A model generated the notes under the pieces. The model searched no databases. It had not been told where the DNA came from and was given only the letters and a program-made list of their open reading frames with translations. The position numbers were made by a program, and so were the translations under genes. Below are positions 31,254 through 42,960 of a stretch of DNA of 64,000 nucleotides, piece after piece (position 1 is the first letter of the stretch; each line of letters opens with the position of its first letter). This DNA is from Cylicocyclus nassatus. Taxonomy: Eukaryota > Nematoda > Chromadorea > Rhabditida > Strongylidae. The stretch is from positions 53,248,463-53,312,462 of the forward strand of contig CATQJL010000112.1 of assembly GCA_958299035.1 (NCBI GenBank), written 5' to 3'.

Positions 31254-32281
31254 GCGCGAATTTATAGTTTCAGGCCTTTTACAAAGTATGTAGGAGCGCT
31301 GCATGGCATTGTGCTAACTAAACTGAAAGAAATAGCACAACTTATAATGAAATAGCATGGCCCGATTTTGCGCATATATCAGAACTCTTACTACTTAATA
31401 GAAAACCTCTCTCTTAGCTCTAATTGCAGTCGCATGCACTTTACTCTGCACGCACTTTTGTCTCCACACATTTGGCTGGCGAATACTCGCCTCTCTATTG
31501 AAAATGACAAATTTTCAAGCAAAATAAAGAAGCTCGAAAAATTTGGAAGTGAAATTCGAACGATACACAGCGCCATCTACCATCAGTAAGCAACCCTAGA
31601 CTATAATTACAAATTCTAGAAGTTATACGCGAAAAATGGAAGAAGAGGAAAGGGATGCGCAAACCAAAATTCATGAGCTACCTACAAGAAGAGATAAACA
31701 ATCTGACGACGGCAGTCGAAAAGCGCTGAGAAATTTAGGAAATGAAACGGCACAATCGACATATATCGAACACGTCATCGAAGAGGAAAAAGGCGTCGCT
31801 GCAGAGGTCAAGGAAGAAGCCCTGTAAGAAGACAATAGCAAAGTAAAAGGGCAAGAAAACGAAGATGATAGGGATGACGCTGCCGAAGGGTAGTAGAGGA
31901 AGCCCCGATAGAAGACAATAGCAAAGCAGAAGGGCAGGAAAACGAAGAACAATGGCGATGGCGCCGCCGCAAAACTTGAGGAAGGAGCCTCGACAGTTGA
32001 AGAGGAGAAAAAAGTTGGATATGCGCAACTGGGCCGCGAAGCCAAAACCATTCAAAGTAATCAGGACTATGTCGAAGTATTGGAGGTTAAAATGCAAGAC
32101 GCATCGCTATCTGATGAAGTAGATGAGGTCCAGGAACAGCCAGAGATGAAAATCATGGAAGAGCCGGCCAGAGAGGAGCCGGATGAGCCCTTGATACCAG
32201 AAGAAGCTCGTCTGCCTGACGAAAGGCTCTTAGTTCTTACGGTGGAACTCGAGCTAAATCAAAACCGACAGGCTATTCGCG
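31150..32281 (+). repeat. Inverted duplication, right arm (partner 9793-10932)
   Basis: Near-identical in reverse to 9793-10932, with scattered single-base differences (for example EMEIMEEP against EMKIMEEP in the encoded frame). It starts within the envelope-like C-terminus and runs through the zinc-knuckle ORF N-terminal part, then stops abruptly at about 32281. Confidence 0.8.
31368..32281 (+). pseudogene. BEL-2 zinc-knuckle ORF, N-terminal part (native copy, truncated)
   Basis: Segments 31368-31589 (ends KKLEKFGSEIRTIHSA), 31636-31827 (acidic, MEEEERDAQTK) and about 31950-32281 (frame with LEEGAS, then MEVKMQDASLSDEVDE) form an acidic, probably coiled-coil protein. Between the first two is a 34-base gap with GT...AG ends (31586-31619) that restores frame, either a very short intron or chance. 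GTAAGA follows the second segment. The cysteine motifs seen in the left copy are missing because the duplication ends at 32281. Confidence 0.45.
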
Positions 32282-32436
32282 CTTCAAGCGAGTTTCACTA
32301 CAGTAGAGCCCATTTATGACCCAAGACCGTACTAGACACTGTAATTAGATGTTCGTTCGGTCACCCTGTAAAGCAAAAACTCAAGAAAGGGATTCTGCCC
32401 ATATAACGTCACCTCCGCGGGTTACCGGACTTACAC

Positions 32437-32553
32437 GTGTCTGGATGCCAAAGCCTGCCTAACTATTGTAGATATTGAGATTATCTTCCCTATACGGGGG
32501 AAGATAATCTCTCAATATCTACAATAGTTAGGCAGGCTTTGGCATCCAGACAC
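32437..32553. repeat. Near-perfect hairpin, about 54-bp stem
   Basis: GTGTCTGGATGCCAAAGCC... is followed after a loop of about seven bases (32491-32497) by its complement ending GGCATCCAGACAC. The only visible irregularity is a two-base insertion in the right arm (ATCTCTCAAT against ATCTCAAT). No TA target sites are evident at the ends, unlike the foldback elements. Confidence 0.85.
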
Positions 32554-33019
32554 AAAGTCGCTTCAGAATGTTTACCTCTTTAAAAACCTTAGAACATTTT
32601 GTTAACTTCTAAAAAAATACATGCTTTGGCCCATAATATCCTGTGTCCATGAAAATACTCTTGAATCTTGGTCAATCGAAAGCTTGTACAATCTGCTCAA
32701 ATCGGGATCAGGCCGAACCGTCGGCGTAATTTCGCCGCTCGCTACGCTATCGATCTGCGCTGCATATGCGCGGAGAGAGTAGAAGGATTGCAGAGAAAGC
32801 AAAAAAGCAGGCCGTGGGCGTGAAAACCCTAGCGACGCGGACTTTCGCCATGCCAATTTTGGCCTGGTCGGGACTGCGGCAGACAGTATGACATTATTGA
32901 AAGCTTTTGAGGTGATCTTGCGCCTAGGAATCATTGGGCCGCTAGTCTTATATCAAAACCCGCATGATTCCATAAATGGACTTATAAAGAAGGTGTTATC
33001 ACTGAGGCAAAATAGTGAT

Positions 33020-34690
33020 GGCGAGACAAGTGATTCATTTCCTTGAACGTTGTTTGGAGCACCGGTTGATTCCAGATTTTATACAAAACCAACAACTGCA
33101 CCAAACTTGGTCTTCCAAAAGACAATCGGCAACTCCAAAAACTCGAATTACAACTTCTGAGGACGGCATTGAAGAACAAAAGTGATTCCATGTGTGCAAT
33201 AATTAAGAGTGTTTGTCTAAAGAATCAAGTTGTCAGCGATTTTTGCCGAGTCTTTGGAAGGGGATAGAAAGTGAGTCAAAGAGCAGGTGTAAATCTATTC
33301 GTTCCAATGTCAGATCAAAGTTATAGGAAAAGTTCAATAAGCTGCTAGAAAAAGAACAATCGCGAAAGCCTAGTATACCGCCGCTTTGAGCCGAATCACA
33401 GCCATTTGTGCTAATGAGCTAAAAACATCGCGAACAACTATTATTGGCAATACCACATTGTCAGAAAATGCACGTTCTCTGCTCAGCTTAAGACCCTTTC
33501 TCGCCTGCGCAATCTACCCAGCAGTAGTACGAAAAATTGTTGGAAATCTACAATGTGTTTGTTGTTTGTTGTGTTTGCTTGCGATTGTTTGCGCTGTAAG
33601 GCCAAAATGGAGAAGCAGACCAATCAAAGATCAGCAACAACTTTCCCGGCGGTACCGTTCCGTTTAGTATTTCAGACCGCAAGAGCTAGTACCTTCAGTA
33701 GATTCCGCTGTTAGGGTCTTTGTCACGTCGGCTTTCAGTGTACTTCAAAAACAGATACGTAAACGCCAAACATCCAATTCAACAACAGTGCATAGGAGTC
33801 CAAAAGAAATTCGGGATCTTGCAGCCGCAAATGCTATCAAGATAACTGCTAGCCATAAAGGCGGCGAATTCGTCGTTATACCTAAAGAGCTGAAAATTGC
33901 GAAAGCTTATATTGCAAAACTTCAGAAAAAGAATTCACCAAAACAGTACCGAAAATTGAATAGACTTTGGGTGAAACAGCGAGGAGTGCGGGTATAGCTA
34001 AAAACGTTGTATCGCGACCCAAATGTGATTTAACAATCTGTGCTGTTCTGTACGTTCTCATAAAAACACACGAAATACCTGCAGACTTGCTTACTTCGGA
34101 AGATCCAATAAACTTGAGTTCGACCTATTATAAGCACGTCGAAGGCTCCACAGACAGAACTGCGTGGCTACTCAATGTTATTCTTACATGATTGTTGCAA
34201 TACGTCCCTGCGCACTTGAGTAGTACTAATGCCCTGCTTGAACGCCTGCGGAATACACAATTCAACGATAACGACGTCATCTATCTGACATAGCAGCACT
34301 CTACACCAATGTGTCAGTCAAGAAAGCACTCCAATTTGCTGAAGCTAATAGATATGAACCCAGAAAAGTACATCGCGTCATCAGACCGCATAGAAAACCC
34401 TAGCGATAAAGTGTCATTCTGTTTCTCTTTCATTTCAGATACACTGAGCAGCGCGTTTAGAAAATGTGTTCGAAGAGATGGGTTGCAAGATTCACTGCGG
34501 CTTGTCGAAACACTCCTCCCGAATCTTGAACGGCGCTTGATGCGAAACAGAGCAAATCATAAGGCATGCACAGAAACGGATTGCTTGATATGCGCCACGA
34601 ATAAGCAAGAGAAAGCGTGTACAGTGAAAGCGTGTGACCATTTTCATTATGCAAAGGCGAATTCAGTAGAAACATTTATTGCAGTTGGAA
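33020..34690 (+). pseudogene. Penelope-like element PLE-2 (GIY-YIG type), decayed
   Basis: Plus-strand segments in different frames read in PLE order: 33020-33190 (HFLERCLEHRLIPDF), 33386-33600 (LLSL then FLACAIYPAVVRKI), 33788-33997 (IRDLAAANAIKITAS, GGEFVV), 33967-34191 (CAVLYVLIKTHEIPADL, then TDRTAWLLNVILT), 34200-34290 (YVPAHLSSTNALLERL), and 34309-34690 with VSFCFSFISDTLSSAF and LPNLERRLMRNRA, CTETDCLIC. The last blocks match PLE-3 (47450-48262) well, so both belong to one family. The GIY-YIG domain is lost after about 34660. The RT catalytic motif region (between 34290 and 34380) is missing or deleted. Confidence 0.65.
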
Positions 34691-34699
34691 CCAAAAGCA

Positions 34700-35098
34700 T
34701 CATGCAGGATATGAAGCGGAAGCGGGGACGCGAAGTTGGATCGTGGACCTTGGCAGCAGCGGATAGGTGGCCATGTCGGGACGAGGAGCTGGTCGTTGGG
34801 ACGTCCACCGTGCAATGACTTGGAGTTCTCGCGACTTGTTATATATCCTTGCGCTAACAGGGCCCGACATCGCCGAGGGCATGGGAATGTTGCTCTCATA
34901 ACATGAACGATGGCATCCTGTAACATTTCAACACTCTGAGAATGCAATGACTTTCTACTGCAAGGAACGCTGCTCTTACACCTCTCCCATTTCCTTCAAG
35001 TCCGTCCCGACTTCAAAGAAATGGGTAGAGCAGCAGGATAAGAAAGGGAAAGTAACCATCTTGTAGATAGAGGGGAATTATTTCAACCTCTTTCCGCC
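34700..35098 (-). repeat. Possible LTR of the minus-strand Ty3/gypsy element
   Basis: Lies after the envelope-like region on the minus strand. A purine-rich GGCGGAAAGAGG (35088-35099, minus strand) could be the polypurine tract, and a GATATATAAC box (about 34845) could be a promoter. No second LTR copy was found upstream of gag, so this is tentative. Confidence 0.3.
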
Positions 35099-35104
35099 AT
35101 GGTT

Positions 35105-37104
35105 TTATAGATATCGAGCACTATTGAGGTTCACCATGGTGAGATTGTAAATGGACTGTGAACGAGCGAGATAGCGTACCATAACTAAATTCTTGTAATC
35201 GTATATATCAGAAGCGTGTCCATGAATTGTAGTGTTCATAGATGCGGTGACAATCACGGGACAAGTTGCCGCTAAGGTTGCAGCTATCAAAACAGCCACT
35301 GTCGGCAAACCGATGTCAAAAGCAGCTTGCATTACTGCCAGTGGGAGCAGCTCAATGTGAATGCTTTTGCAAGATGCTAGTCGTATTTTAGCTGAAGTCG
35401 GGGGCTTTAAGTGTGAAAGGTTTTTCAGCGGGGTTGAAGAAAACCGGATTGGTGGCGCTGCCACAAGTTAGCGCACAAACACCATAAGCGGCGTCCACCA
35501 CAATATGCTGAAGGGATAAGCTATTTGTGACGCTGATTCGTGAGGTGATATCGTGAGATTTGACGTTGCAAACGGCATCTAAAGGCGCACACAAATGTCG
35601 ATTACCAATTTTTTCTTCGTGGAACTAAGCATGGCGGTAGACGTCGCGAGGGATGGGTCTATGAGACCAGGGAGATGCAGCGATCGCGTTGATAAGCTAC
35701 TTCTCTTGCGAGTGTGACACGACTGTCGGACCTGTGCGTGGTAGACGCGACGAGAGTCTGCTAGGAGGACCATCTGGCGTTTGAAAGCACATCCGACTTC
35801 TGTGGCCATGTCGACGAGAATTGAAGAAGCATCGGGTAAGCTTATTTATTCGGGACCGTAGCAGTGATGCGATGCGACTGGCGATCGTCCACAGTACTGC
35901 TAAAGCGCCAAGAGCGGAGCATGAGGCGTTACACAGTTTCCCCATCTTAGTTTCATGGCGGTGGTGTTGTCATGGATGAAGTCTCGTATCTTAAAGCTAC
36001 GCAAGCTCTTGAGCGTCTAGGTTGAACACTTTGAGGGGAAGAACCTCATTCGCTGCATCGGGAAGAAGCGTTGTGCCTGTTGGCAAAAAAATTCTCGGGC
36101 TGATACTCTAGCTCGGACACAGGGGTCTCCAAGAAGCGCATAGCACAGGAAATCTTGCGCACCGCACTTTGCGGTGACAATGTTGTAAGTACGAATGTGC
36201 TGAATGACAAAAGCGCACATTGCTGGTGTCAACACTAGCACTTCAGGGGCTCCTTCGAAAGAGGCGTTGAATGACTTGTTCTGGTTATAGCGAAATTCGG
36301 TGGACAAGACAGATCCGTAGCTCGGCTCTTGCACACGGCGAGGAGTGACAAAAAGAAAATATGAGTCGCGAAAAAAGTAAGCCGTTGTAGTCTCCAGCCT
36401 GGAGTGTGCGTAATTCTGGATCGTTTGAGAATCAGTTTGGGGTTGCGGAGGGCTTGCGTGGTGGGTTTTACCTCATAGATCCATACAAAATCCTTCACTA
36501 ATACCATCTGCTTGTCAAATCCTCGATGCCCGCACTTGTATCAATTCCGTACCGATCGAGTGGAACGCGATGGTAATCCCTGCGTTTTGGTCCGACTAGG
36601 GAGAAATCTTTGGCTTTTAGAACAACGCCAGTATCCCAAGCCGTTGAAACAACCTGGTATAGTACAGGGCGGCGATTGCGCCAATGTAGGGGGGCCAATG
36701 CACTCGGTTGCATGCCTGACGGCTCATGCTCGATGTCGTCGTTGCTTATGCCTGCTATTTGCCAGCTAGTACGCTTTGTATGACTTTCCGAGAGTGCTGT
36801 CGAAAAGCGATTGTGTCCTCCAAGTGCTGAGGTTCGATGAATGGGATGCTATCGAGAGGTCGACCGGGTTGGAGCGATACCCTGAAACAACGACGAAACA
36901 GCACCTCTGAATTTCTGTGAGAGGTCGTTTGGTAGCATCCGGTATTGCTCTGGATCTAGCATCGATTCCGCTTAGAAGTTCCTTTCGCGAAGCACGCGGG
37001 TGGGTCGAGGGGAGACGTATGTTGCCCAGGGATGTTGCCCACACAGGTAGTGGGTAGAAATTGTCAGGAGTGACGAGCAGGAGTTGTCCCAATCCTGTTG
37101 ACAT
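35105..37104 (-). pseudogene. Envelope-like region of the Ty3/gypsy element (decayed)
   Basis: Minus-strand ORFs in several frames follow integrase. The stretch 36235-36507 has a signal-like hydrophobic segment (FFATHIFFLSLLAVC); 36017-36334 continues as a possible ectodomain with spaced Cys; 35579-35945 contains a DSRRVYHAQVRQ block; 35105-35464 has a long hydrophobic segment (residues about 42-73) that could be a membrane anchor. Position, hydrophobic ends and size suggest an envelope-like ORF, but no family motif is certain. Frames are broken. Confidence 0.35.
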
Positions 37105-38096
37105 GATAAGGACGTGCCGCCTTGACTGATTTTGAACCTGATCGTTCAGCTTCGAGAGGCTTCGATTCTGGCGGAGGAGTGCATCATGAAGCTGAGGCGG
37201 TCACGGCTGAACTGGGTAGATCTGAGCCCGGCGTGCCTGAACGGGGAAGGCCCATTGACGATAGCAGTGATGCGACGTCCGCATCCTTGGCAGAACGGAT
37301 GCTGTGGGATCCATCTGAGTCGAGTGCTTCTTCGGGTAAGTCAGTTTCGGCTGGCGGGGTCGGGGAACTGGTGCGGACTTGAATGTATCCATCTCTTCAT
37401 CGAGGGGATTGGACACCGAATCATAACGTGACCCATCCATTCGTGAGTGAGACAGGGATCGGATATTAGCCTCAGCCGGGTCTCGGTGAGGTGGAGCGTG
37501 CGAGACGGATGCGCCTGCGAAGTGCAAGATTGAAGTCGACCATGTGGTGACTAGGAAAAGAGGAGGCAACCTACCGGCGGGCTACGGACGCAATGTTTTT
37601 GAGTTCTTGCAGATTTCTATCTGTTAGTGAATTTTCTGCACGTGCAGCTGCAGAAAAGTGAGGTTTAACTCGGCCGCGTCGCGACCAAAAAATTACTTAC
37701 CAAAGGTGTTCGCAACAGCTACACGCGTGACATCAGCATTCGAAGACGCTACGGATAACCGGTGCTAGTATGGGCCTTAGTGGGTGACTCAGCCATTGAT
37801 CTCAGTGGGAGGCGGTCGCCACAATCTGAAAGCGAAAGGAATTCAGGATGGCAGAACCAAGGAGATATCGCACAAGCACGGTTATGTAAGGCAGAGATCA
37901 ATGTTGATGTCAGGAACGTCTCACAGTTTATGTGAAGATCAAAGTTTGGTGGTGTAGATGAGCTGTAAGGCAAACGACTAGATAACGTGAAAGTGATAAA
38001 TCGAAAAGTGTCCCTGGAGCGATGCAGATGCGATAGTGTGGAAGTTGGCGCACTAGTGTTGTCAAAAGTAATTTTAAAATGTGAGAAGAGGTATTG
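37105..38096 (-). other. Gypsy element spacer or pol tail
   Basis: The minus frame at 37201-37569 is Pro-rich (KSAPVPRPRQPKLTYPKK) and may be the C-terminal tail of pol or the start of the next ORF. The rest shows no motif. Confidence 0.3.
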
Positions 38097-39060
38097 CTAC
38101 TTAATGGCATGATTCGATACAAGAAGGAGGATGAAAAAAGAGTCGTTACCATATTCGGTGTGTGCATCACAGAGACGAGCTGCGTGACCTGAAACAAGTA
38201 TTGTAATTATGCGTAATGGGTGATGGGGTTGTTTCAAGTTTTGGTGCATCATGCTCACGACCGGTATGTGGACGTCTGTCGCTTCCATCGCTGTTAGTTG
38301 TTCTTGTTCTTGCTCGGGAAGCCATGGCGAAGTTAACACCGGAGCTGATAATGTGAAACACTTTTTGACTTGATTCATGTGAACTTTCTTTGGAGAAGAT
38401 TGTGATGCTGAGATACTAGAAATGGTTAAGTGCGGCGGATCTACTTCGATTACTCGAAATTGTCCTAGCCAAGGATCGCAGAGTTTTTGAGACAGTCCAA
38501 TTTTGGGGGTAAAGTCCCGAAGGAACACTCTATCACCTACTTGAATTTTGAGAGTATTGAGGTGGGATTTGTCACACTGGATCTTATAAGCTCATTTGAC
38601 GCATTGCATAAAGCGGCTGACCGCCACTCCGAACGCAGAGTAGCTACTAAATTTTCGATGTACATATTCGCATCTTCGTCTATAGCCCAATGGCGTTGGA
38701 GGTCGTGTTTGACTAGGAGGTCAATATTGAACGCTAGATTTCTACCGAACTTCAGAAAGAAAGGCGTGGTGCTGGAATGAACCGTGCTATTATACATGAA
38801 AGCGCACGCTGGAACAGACTTATTTCAATCATCCTGATTTTCACTAATATGTGCGGAGCATGGGATGAAAAGTAGCAAAAACTTGTTTGCATGCTCCATT
38901 ACCCTCGTGATGGTATGGGGTCGTGAAGTAGCGATAAATGCGGTTTTGCAAGCCACAAAGTTTCAACTTCTGGAAGAAGTACGGTAGTTGCGGCAACCTT
39001 ACAGAGAAAGTCGCCTCAAGTGAAGGCGTTGTGAGGACTGCGGACGTTATGGGTGAAATG
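38097..39060 (-). pseudogene. Ty3/gypsy integrase (core end and C-terminal domain)
   Basis: Minus strand: a PYHHEGNGACKQVF-like stretch across frames near 38900-38960 matches the end of the retroviral-type integrase core (the catalytic Glu lies in GNGA.E; it reads K or E depending on frame). Then NSTVHSSTTPFFLKFGR and DLLVKHDLQRHWAIDED (38537-38797), and VFLRDFTPKIGLSQKL, DPWLGQFRVIEVD, VHMNQVKKCF (38380-38528), the GPY/F-type C-terminal module of Ty3/gypsy integrases. Frameshift between the two ORFs. Confidence 0.65.
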
Positions 39061-39392
39061 CAGAGAATGTTTACCTTTTAATCAGCTACTTTGAGTGTTT
39101 TGCTGGCGTAGTCATGTTCCACTGTGCTAGGCGCGAAAGGAGGTCATTGCCCATAGTAATGTTGTAAGAGTCAACTCAACTGCTTGTGGAACGCATCGCG
39201 ATTCAGTGAAGTATACTGGATAAACAAAAGCGAAAGAGCCTATCTGAAAGCGAAGTTGTGCCCGGCTTGACAAATTGATTGGTATTTCAGAACTAGACAA
39301 TAAGGAGATTGATAATGGTAAGATGAAAATCGCGCGCCTTGATACTGACGCTCAGATGGCATTGGCGTAATACATGTCCTTTTTCACCGCCA
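39061..39392 (-). pseudogene. Ty3/gypsy protease C-terminal remnant at an internal deletion
   Basis: A minus-strand reading near 39120-39280 resembles the end of a gypsy aspartic protease (hydrophobic strands and an ITMGNDLLSRL-like block across frames). It joins integrase sequence near 39055 directly, so RT and RNase H are absent. The catalytic D(S/T)G is not seen. Confidence 0.4.
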
Positions 39393-40356
39393 TTATAGCA
39401 TGTAACCTGGATAAGAGCGCCACTCCGCCAATCGCGGGTGTTTGCTCGGGGTACTTCTTCGCTGATCTCGGTCTCTTGAACGAGGACTTACAGACTTACG
39501 TCGACTAATGAATTGAAAACGAGGCTGGTTACCGTTGGGTCGTATCGACTTTGATTTTACCTCGATCGAAGGTGAGGAAGCCAGAAAATTACCAGCCGTT
39601 GATTCCACTAATTGCTCTACCGTCTGTGCGATGCCGAAGGCATGTTGCAGCGAAAATGGGTTTGTCAACCCGACTTGAAACCAGACAAAGATTCGGTTTA
39701 AATATGTCTGCGAAACCTGCTGCAGGTTCACTTTCCTCTTGCTTGCATTTCGCTAGAGCCCTTCGCGCCATATTAGCGAGGTGTGGTCCCTCGTAATAGT
39801 TCTTGAGGTGGGCTATCACCGTGTCGTAGTTCTCACGCTGCGCCGCCGTGAGTTCGTCAATCTTCTCCCTTGCCGCACCATGGAGAGAGGCAATTAGGTA
39901 AGAAGCCTTGAGGTACGGTGGCAATGGGGTTGGGCGGGTATTCTAAATGTCCTCGAAACGACGGAGCCAAACTGAAAAAGGAGTAAGGTCCCCACCGTTT
40001 GCACCAGTAAAATAGGTGATCTTTGCTGTAGGCCATTCAGGAGTACATGGAGATACTGTAAAATCCCGTCAATCCTCTGCCCTACTGCGCTGAACGAATC
40101 GTTGAGATCTTGCAATAGCGAAGAATTTACGTCATTGACCTGCTTAGCCAAAGCCGATGTTGCCGAACGAGAGTCCTTCCATGCGTCCGATATGGCTTAT
40201 GCCGTAACATTTCGTAGCTCCTTGGCTTGTGACCCTTTGACGACGGAGTCATCTGAAAGATTGACTAGCGAATTAGCAACTTTCATTGCGTACTCTAGCT
40301 ATGAGGTTGAATTCGGGGCAACCGCCCCAGAGTCAGAAGAGTGCGTACGAGAGTGA
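39393..40356 (-). pseudogene. Ty3/gypsy Gag
   Basis: Minus strand: an upstream helical part (40150-40356, KVANSLVNLSDDSVVKG), 39894-40151 (AKQVNDVNSSLLQDLNDSF), 39589-39924 (PPYLKASYLIASLHGAAREK, YDTVIAHLKNYYEGP, MARRALAKCKQEESE), a capsid region of the retrotransposon-gag type, then 39393-39731 which is basic (SRRKSVSPRSRDRDQRR). No zinc knuckle is visible. Frameshifts between segments. It begins next to the Helitron remnant at 40473. Confidence 0.6.
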
Positions 40357-40472
40357 GTTACAGGACCCAAACGGATGTAGAGAAGGATAAGTGACTGGCA
40401 AAAAACGAGTGTATAGTCTAAGGTTCCTCCCTTATATACATGAAAAAATCATGTGCAAAACAACATACATTC

Positions 40473-41825
40473 ATTAACGGAAGACCAAAAGCTGGCTTAT
40501 ACTAAGATAATGGATGACGTCACGAGAAACGAAAGCGGATTAATTTTCTTCGATGCACCAGGGGGTACGTGAAAAGCTTTTTCGATCAATTTGATACTCG
40601 CGGAGATCTGAAGGCAAGGGGGATTGCTGTCGCCGTAGCGTCTTCTGAAATTGCATCAACGTTGTTATATGGCGGTCGAACAGCCCATTCTGCCTTGAAA
40701 GTTCCTTTGGATTTGGCGCTGTCGGATAACCCATCTGCAACATAAGCAAAGGATCTGGCAAAGCGCAGGTACTCCAAACATGCAGGCTTATTGTTTGGGA
40801 TAAATGCACAATGTCTCACAAAAAAAAACGCTTGAAGCGGTGAAGCGTACATTACAAGATTTAAGAAGAAGTAATTGGCTTAAGGAACGTATGATCGTTC
40901 TTTTAGCTGGGGATTTCCGTCAAACGCTGCCTGTCATTTCAAAAGCAACGGCAGCAGACGAGTTAGATGCATGTTTGAAATCCTCTGTCCTTTGGAGGCA
41001 TGTACAGACGCTTAGACTGACAACGAACTTGCGAGTACACTTGGGGTGATGTCAGTGCAGAAATTTTCGCCCAGCAGCTTCTGCATCTAGGAGATGGAAA
41101 GCTTCCAACAGGTTTTCAAAGCTTGAACAGCTTTCCTTCAGGTTTCTGCAACATAGGAGATTCATTTGATGAACTTATAGCATATCTCGAAAATTCAGAG
41201 CACTTTTGCGGATCAGACATGGGTTTGTGAGTGAGCCATCTTACACCTAAGAATGACTGTGTGGATTCTGTTAATCTCCGCATACAGGACCGTCTTCCTG
41301 GCTCAGCTTCCTCCTGCGTGTCCTTTGACGGTGCATACTTGATCATGATCAAGCTGTCAACTATCCAGTGGTATTTATCAGTTCCTCGAGCCACCTGCTT
41401 TTCCCTCACACGATTTGGTGTTGAAGATTGGGTCGCCAGTGATACTTAGGCGCAACATCTCACCTCCAAGGTTGTGCAACGGCACGAGACTTTGCTTCAA
41501 AAGTTTAATGCCTAACGTGATAAGGCCACCATCTTAACGGGTACGTCAAAGGGAGAAGATGTTTTTATACCTCGCATACCCTCAATTTTTAACAATTTCC
41601 CAGAATTTAAACGGCTGCAATTCCTAGTAAAACTCGTTCTTTCATTGATCATAAATAAGGCACGAGGGCAGTCGTTGAGAGCAGCTGGCATAAATCTAAA
41701 CAGCAATGCTTTTCTCATGATCAGCTTCATGTTATTTGCTGAAGAGTGGAAACTCCAAAGAACATGTATGTATATGCTCCAGAAGGTAGAACCAAGAACA
41801 TCGTTTACCCGGGCGCTCTAATTTG
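40473..41825 (+). pseudogene. Helitron PIF1-type helicase remnant
   Basis: Plus-strand segments: LTEDQKLAYTKIMDDV (40475-40525), FFDAPGGT.K (about 40547, degraded Walker A), a stretch in shifting frames matching GKT..INL and LAS, then 40838-41049 TLQDLRRSNWLKERMIVLLA and GDFRQTLPVISKATAADE (Walker B-like), WRHVQTLRLTTNLRV, LLHLGDGKLPTG (about 41090), an NCNGTRL-like LCNGTRLCFKSLMPNVI (41470-41510), and later IPRIP- and KARGQSL-like pieces near 41570-41670. This is the order of the SF1 helicase of Helitron transposases. Many frameshifts and stops. A Helitron 3' hairpin was not identified with confidence. Confidence 0.75.
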
Positions 41826-42785
41826 AATGTTTTGTAAGTCATTATGAAGGTAAGCAAAGCTCTGCGCCTTCTGCTTCAAAGACCACTGTCATGATTTTAA
41901 GAAGTTTTGCAAGAATCTTTGAAGACAGTAAAGAACACAAAATTTATATGATTCATTTTTACTGTTCCACATGACTCATTTTCCGCAAATCGATTGCAGA
42001 TATCCAGAATTCTTGACTTAGATAAACTCAAACTTCTGCAACTTGCATGGTCTTCACGTCCTGATATAAAGTCATGCATCAAGGAGCTCATTAATAGCAA
42101 TATAAAGATAGAATGATTTTCAGCGGGTAAGACCGGCTAAGCCTTAAGCTAGCCCAGCGAATATGTATAGGTTTCATTTTGCGGTGAAGAGAATGTGCGG
42201 TGTTCCAAAGCGAGGCGATTAGGAAAAAAGACAAGTCCACCATGGAAGCGCGGCGCTGCTGCCTAAATTCGGAACAGGAGCAGGATTAAGAAAAGTGTGA
42301 GGTGAAGGAAAAAGAAGATAAAGGTAAGATGAGTCTTTACACTCTTTGCTTTGAATAGTAACACGTATTCATCGTCGGTCCACCGCATCTCTCGTCAAGC
42401 TTAGTTTTGATGAACGTTGCCTTTAAATTCCACAGCTATCGCAAATTTCTCACTTTTACCGGGAAAGCGAGCTAGTCATTTTATATTAAAGAACTATAAG
42501 ATACAGTAGGAATTTTCTGCAGAGAAAGACTTTCGAGCATCCACCCGTCTTTCAATGTGAGAAAAAATCACTAACGCGCAAAACCTTAGCCGATGTTTCT
42601 TGTCCTACGCTACGTATGTGCACGGATCAGTCCGTGCCCCCTCCCCCTCCACATCGCTTCTTTCTTTGCAAATTGATAAAGTGAGGCAATTGAAATACAT
42701 TTACTCCAGTTTCCATTGTCTAATGACTAATGGCTGCGACTCTAAGCTGCCACACCCGAGAATTCCCGACTCCATCCTGCTTAGC
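41826..42785. other. No recognisable gene
   Basis: Non-coding as far as can be seen. A short inverted repeat GGCTAAGCC...GGCTTAAGC lies near 42130-42160. Confidence 0.35.
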
Positions 42786-42790
42786 CAGAT

Positions 42791-42960
42791 TATAGCCGAT
42801 TATGGTTTCTGAAGTCAATCGGTGATTTGATGACGAAACTTTTATCTAGAAAAGCTAAGTGGTGTTTTTCTGTGAAGCTAAAAAATAATTAGTAGTTCAT
42901 CTGTTTAGTGTCAGTGAGGATATTTACGGCAAGCTCCTTAGCGATTGCTAATAGATTGCA
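42791..42960 (-). repeat. About 155-bp repeat unit, inverted copy
   Basis: In reverse it reads TAGCAATCGCTAAGGAGCTT, ACACTAAACAGATGA, AAAAACACCACTTAGC, and CATCAAATCACCGATTG, the same blocks in the same order as two tandem units at 49339-49650. Confidence 0.75.
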
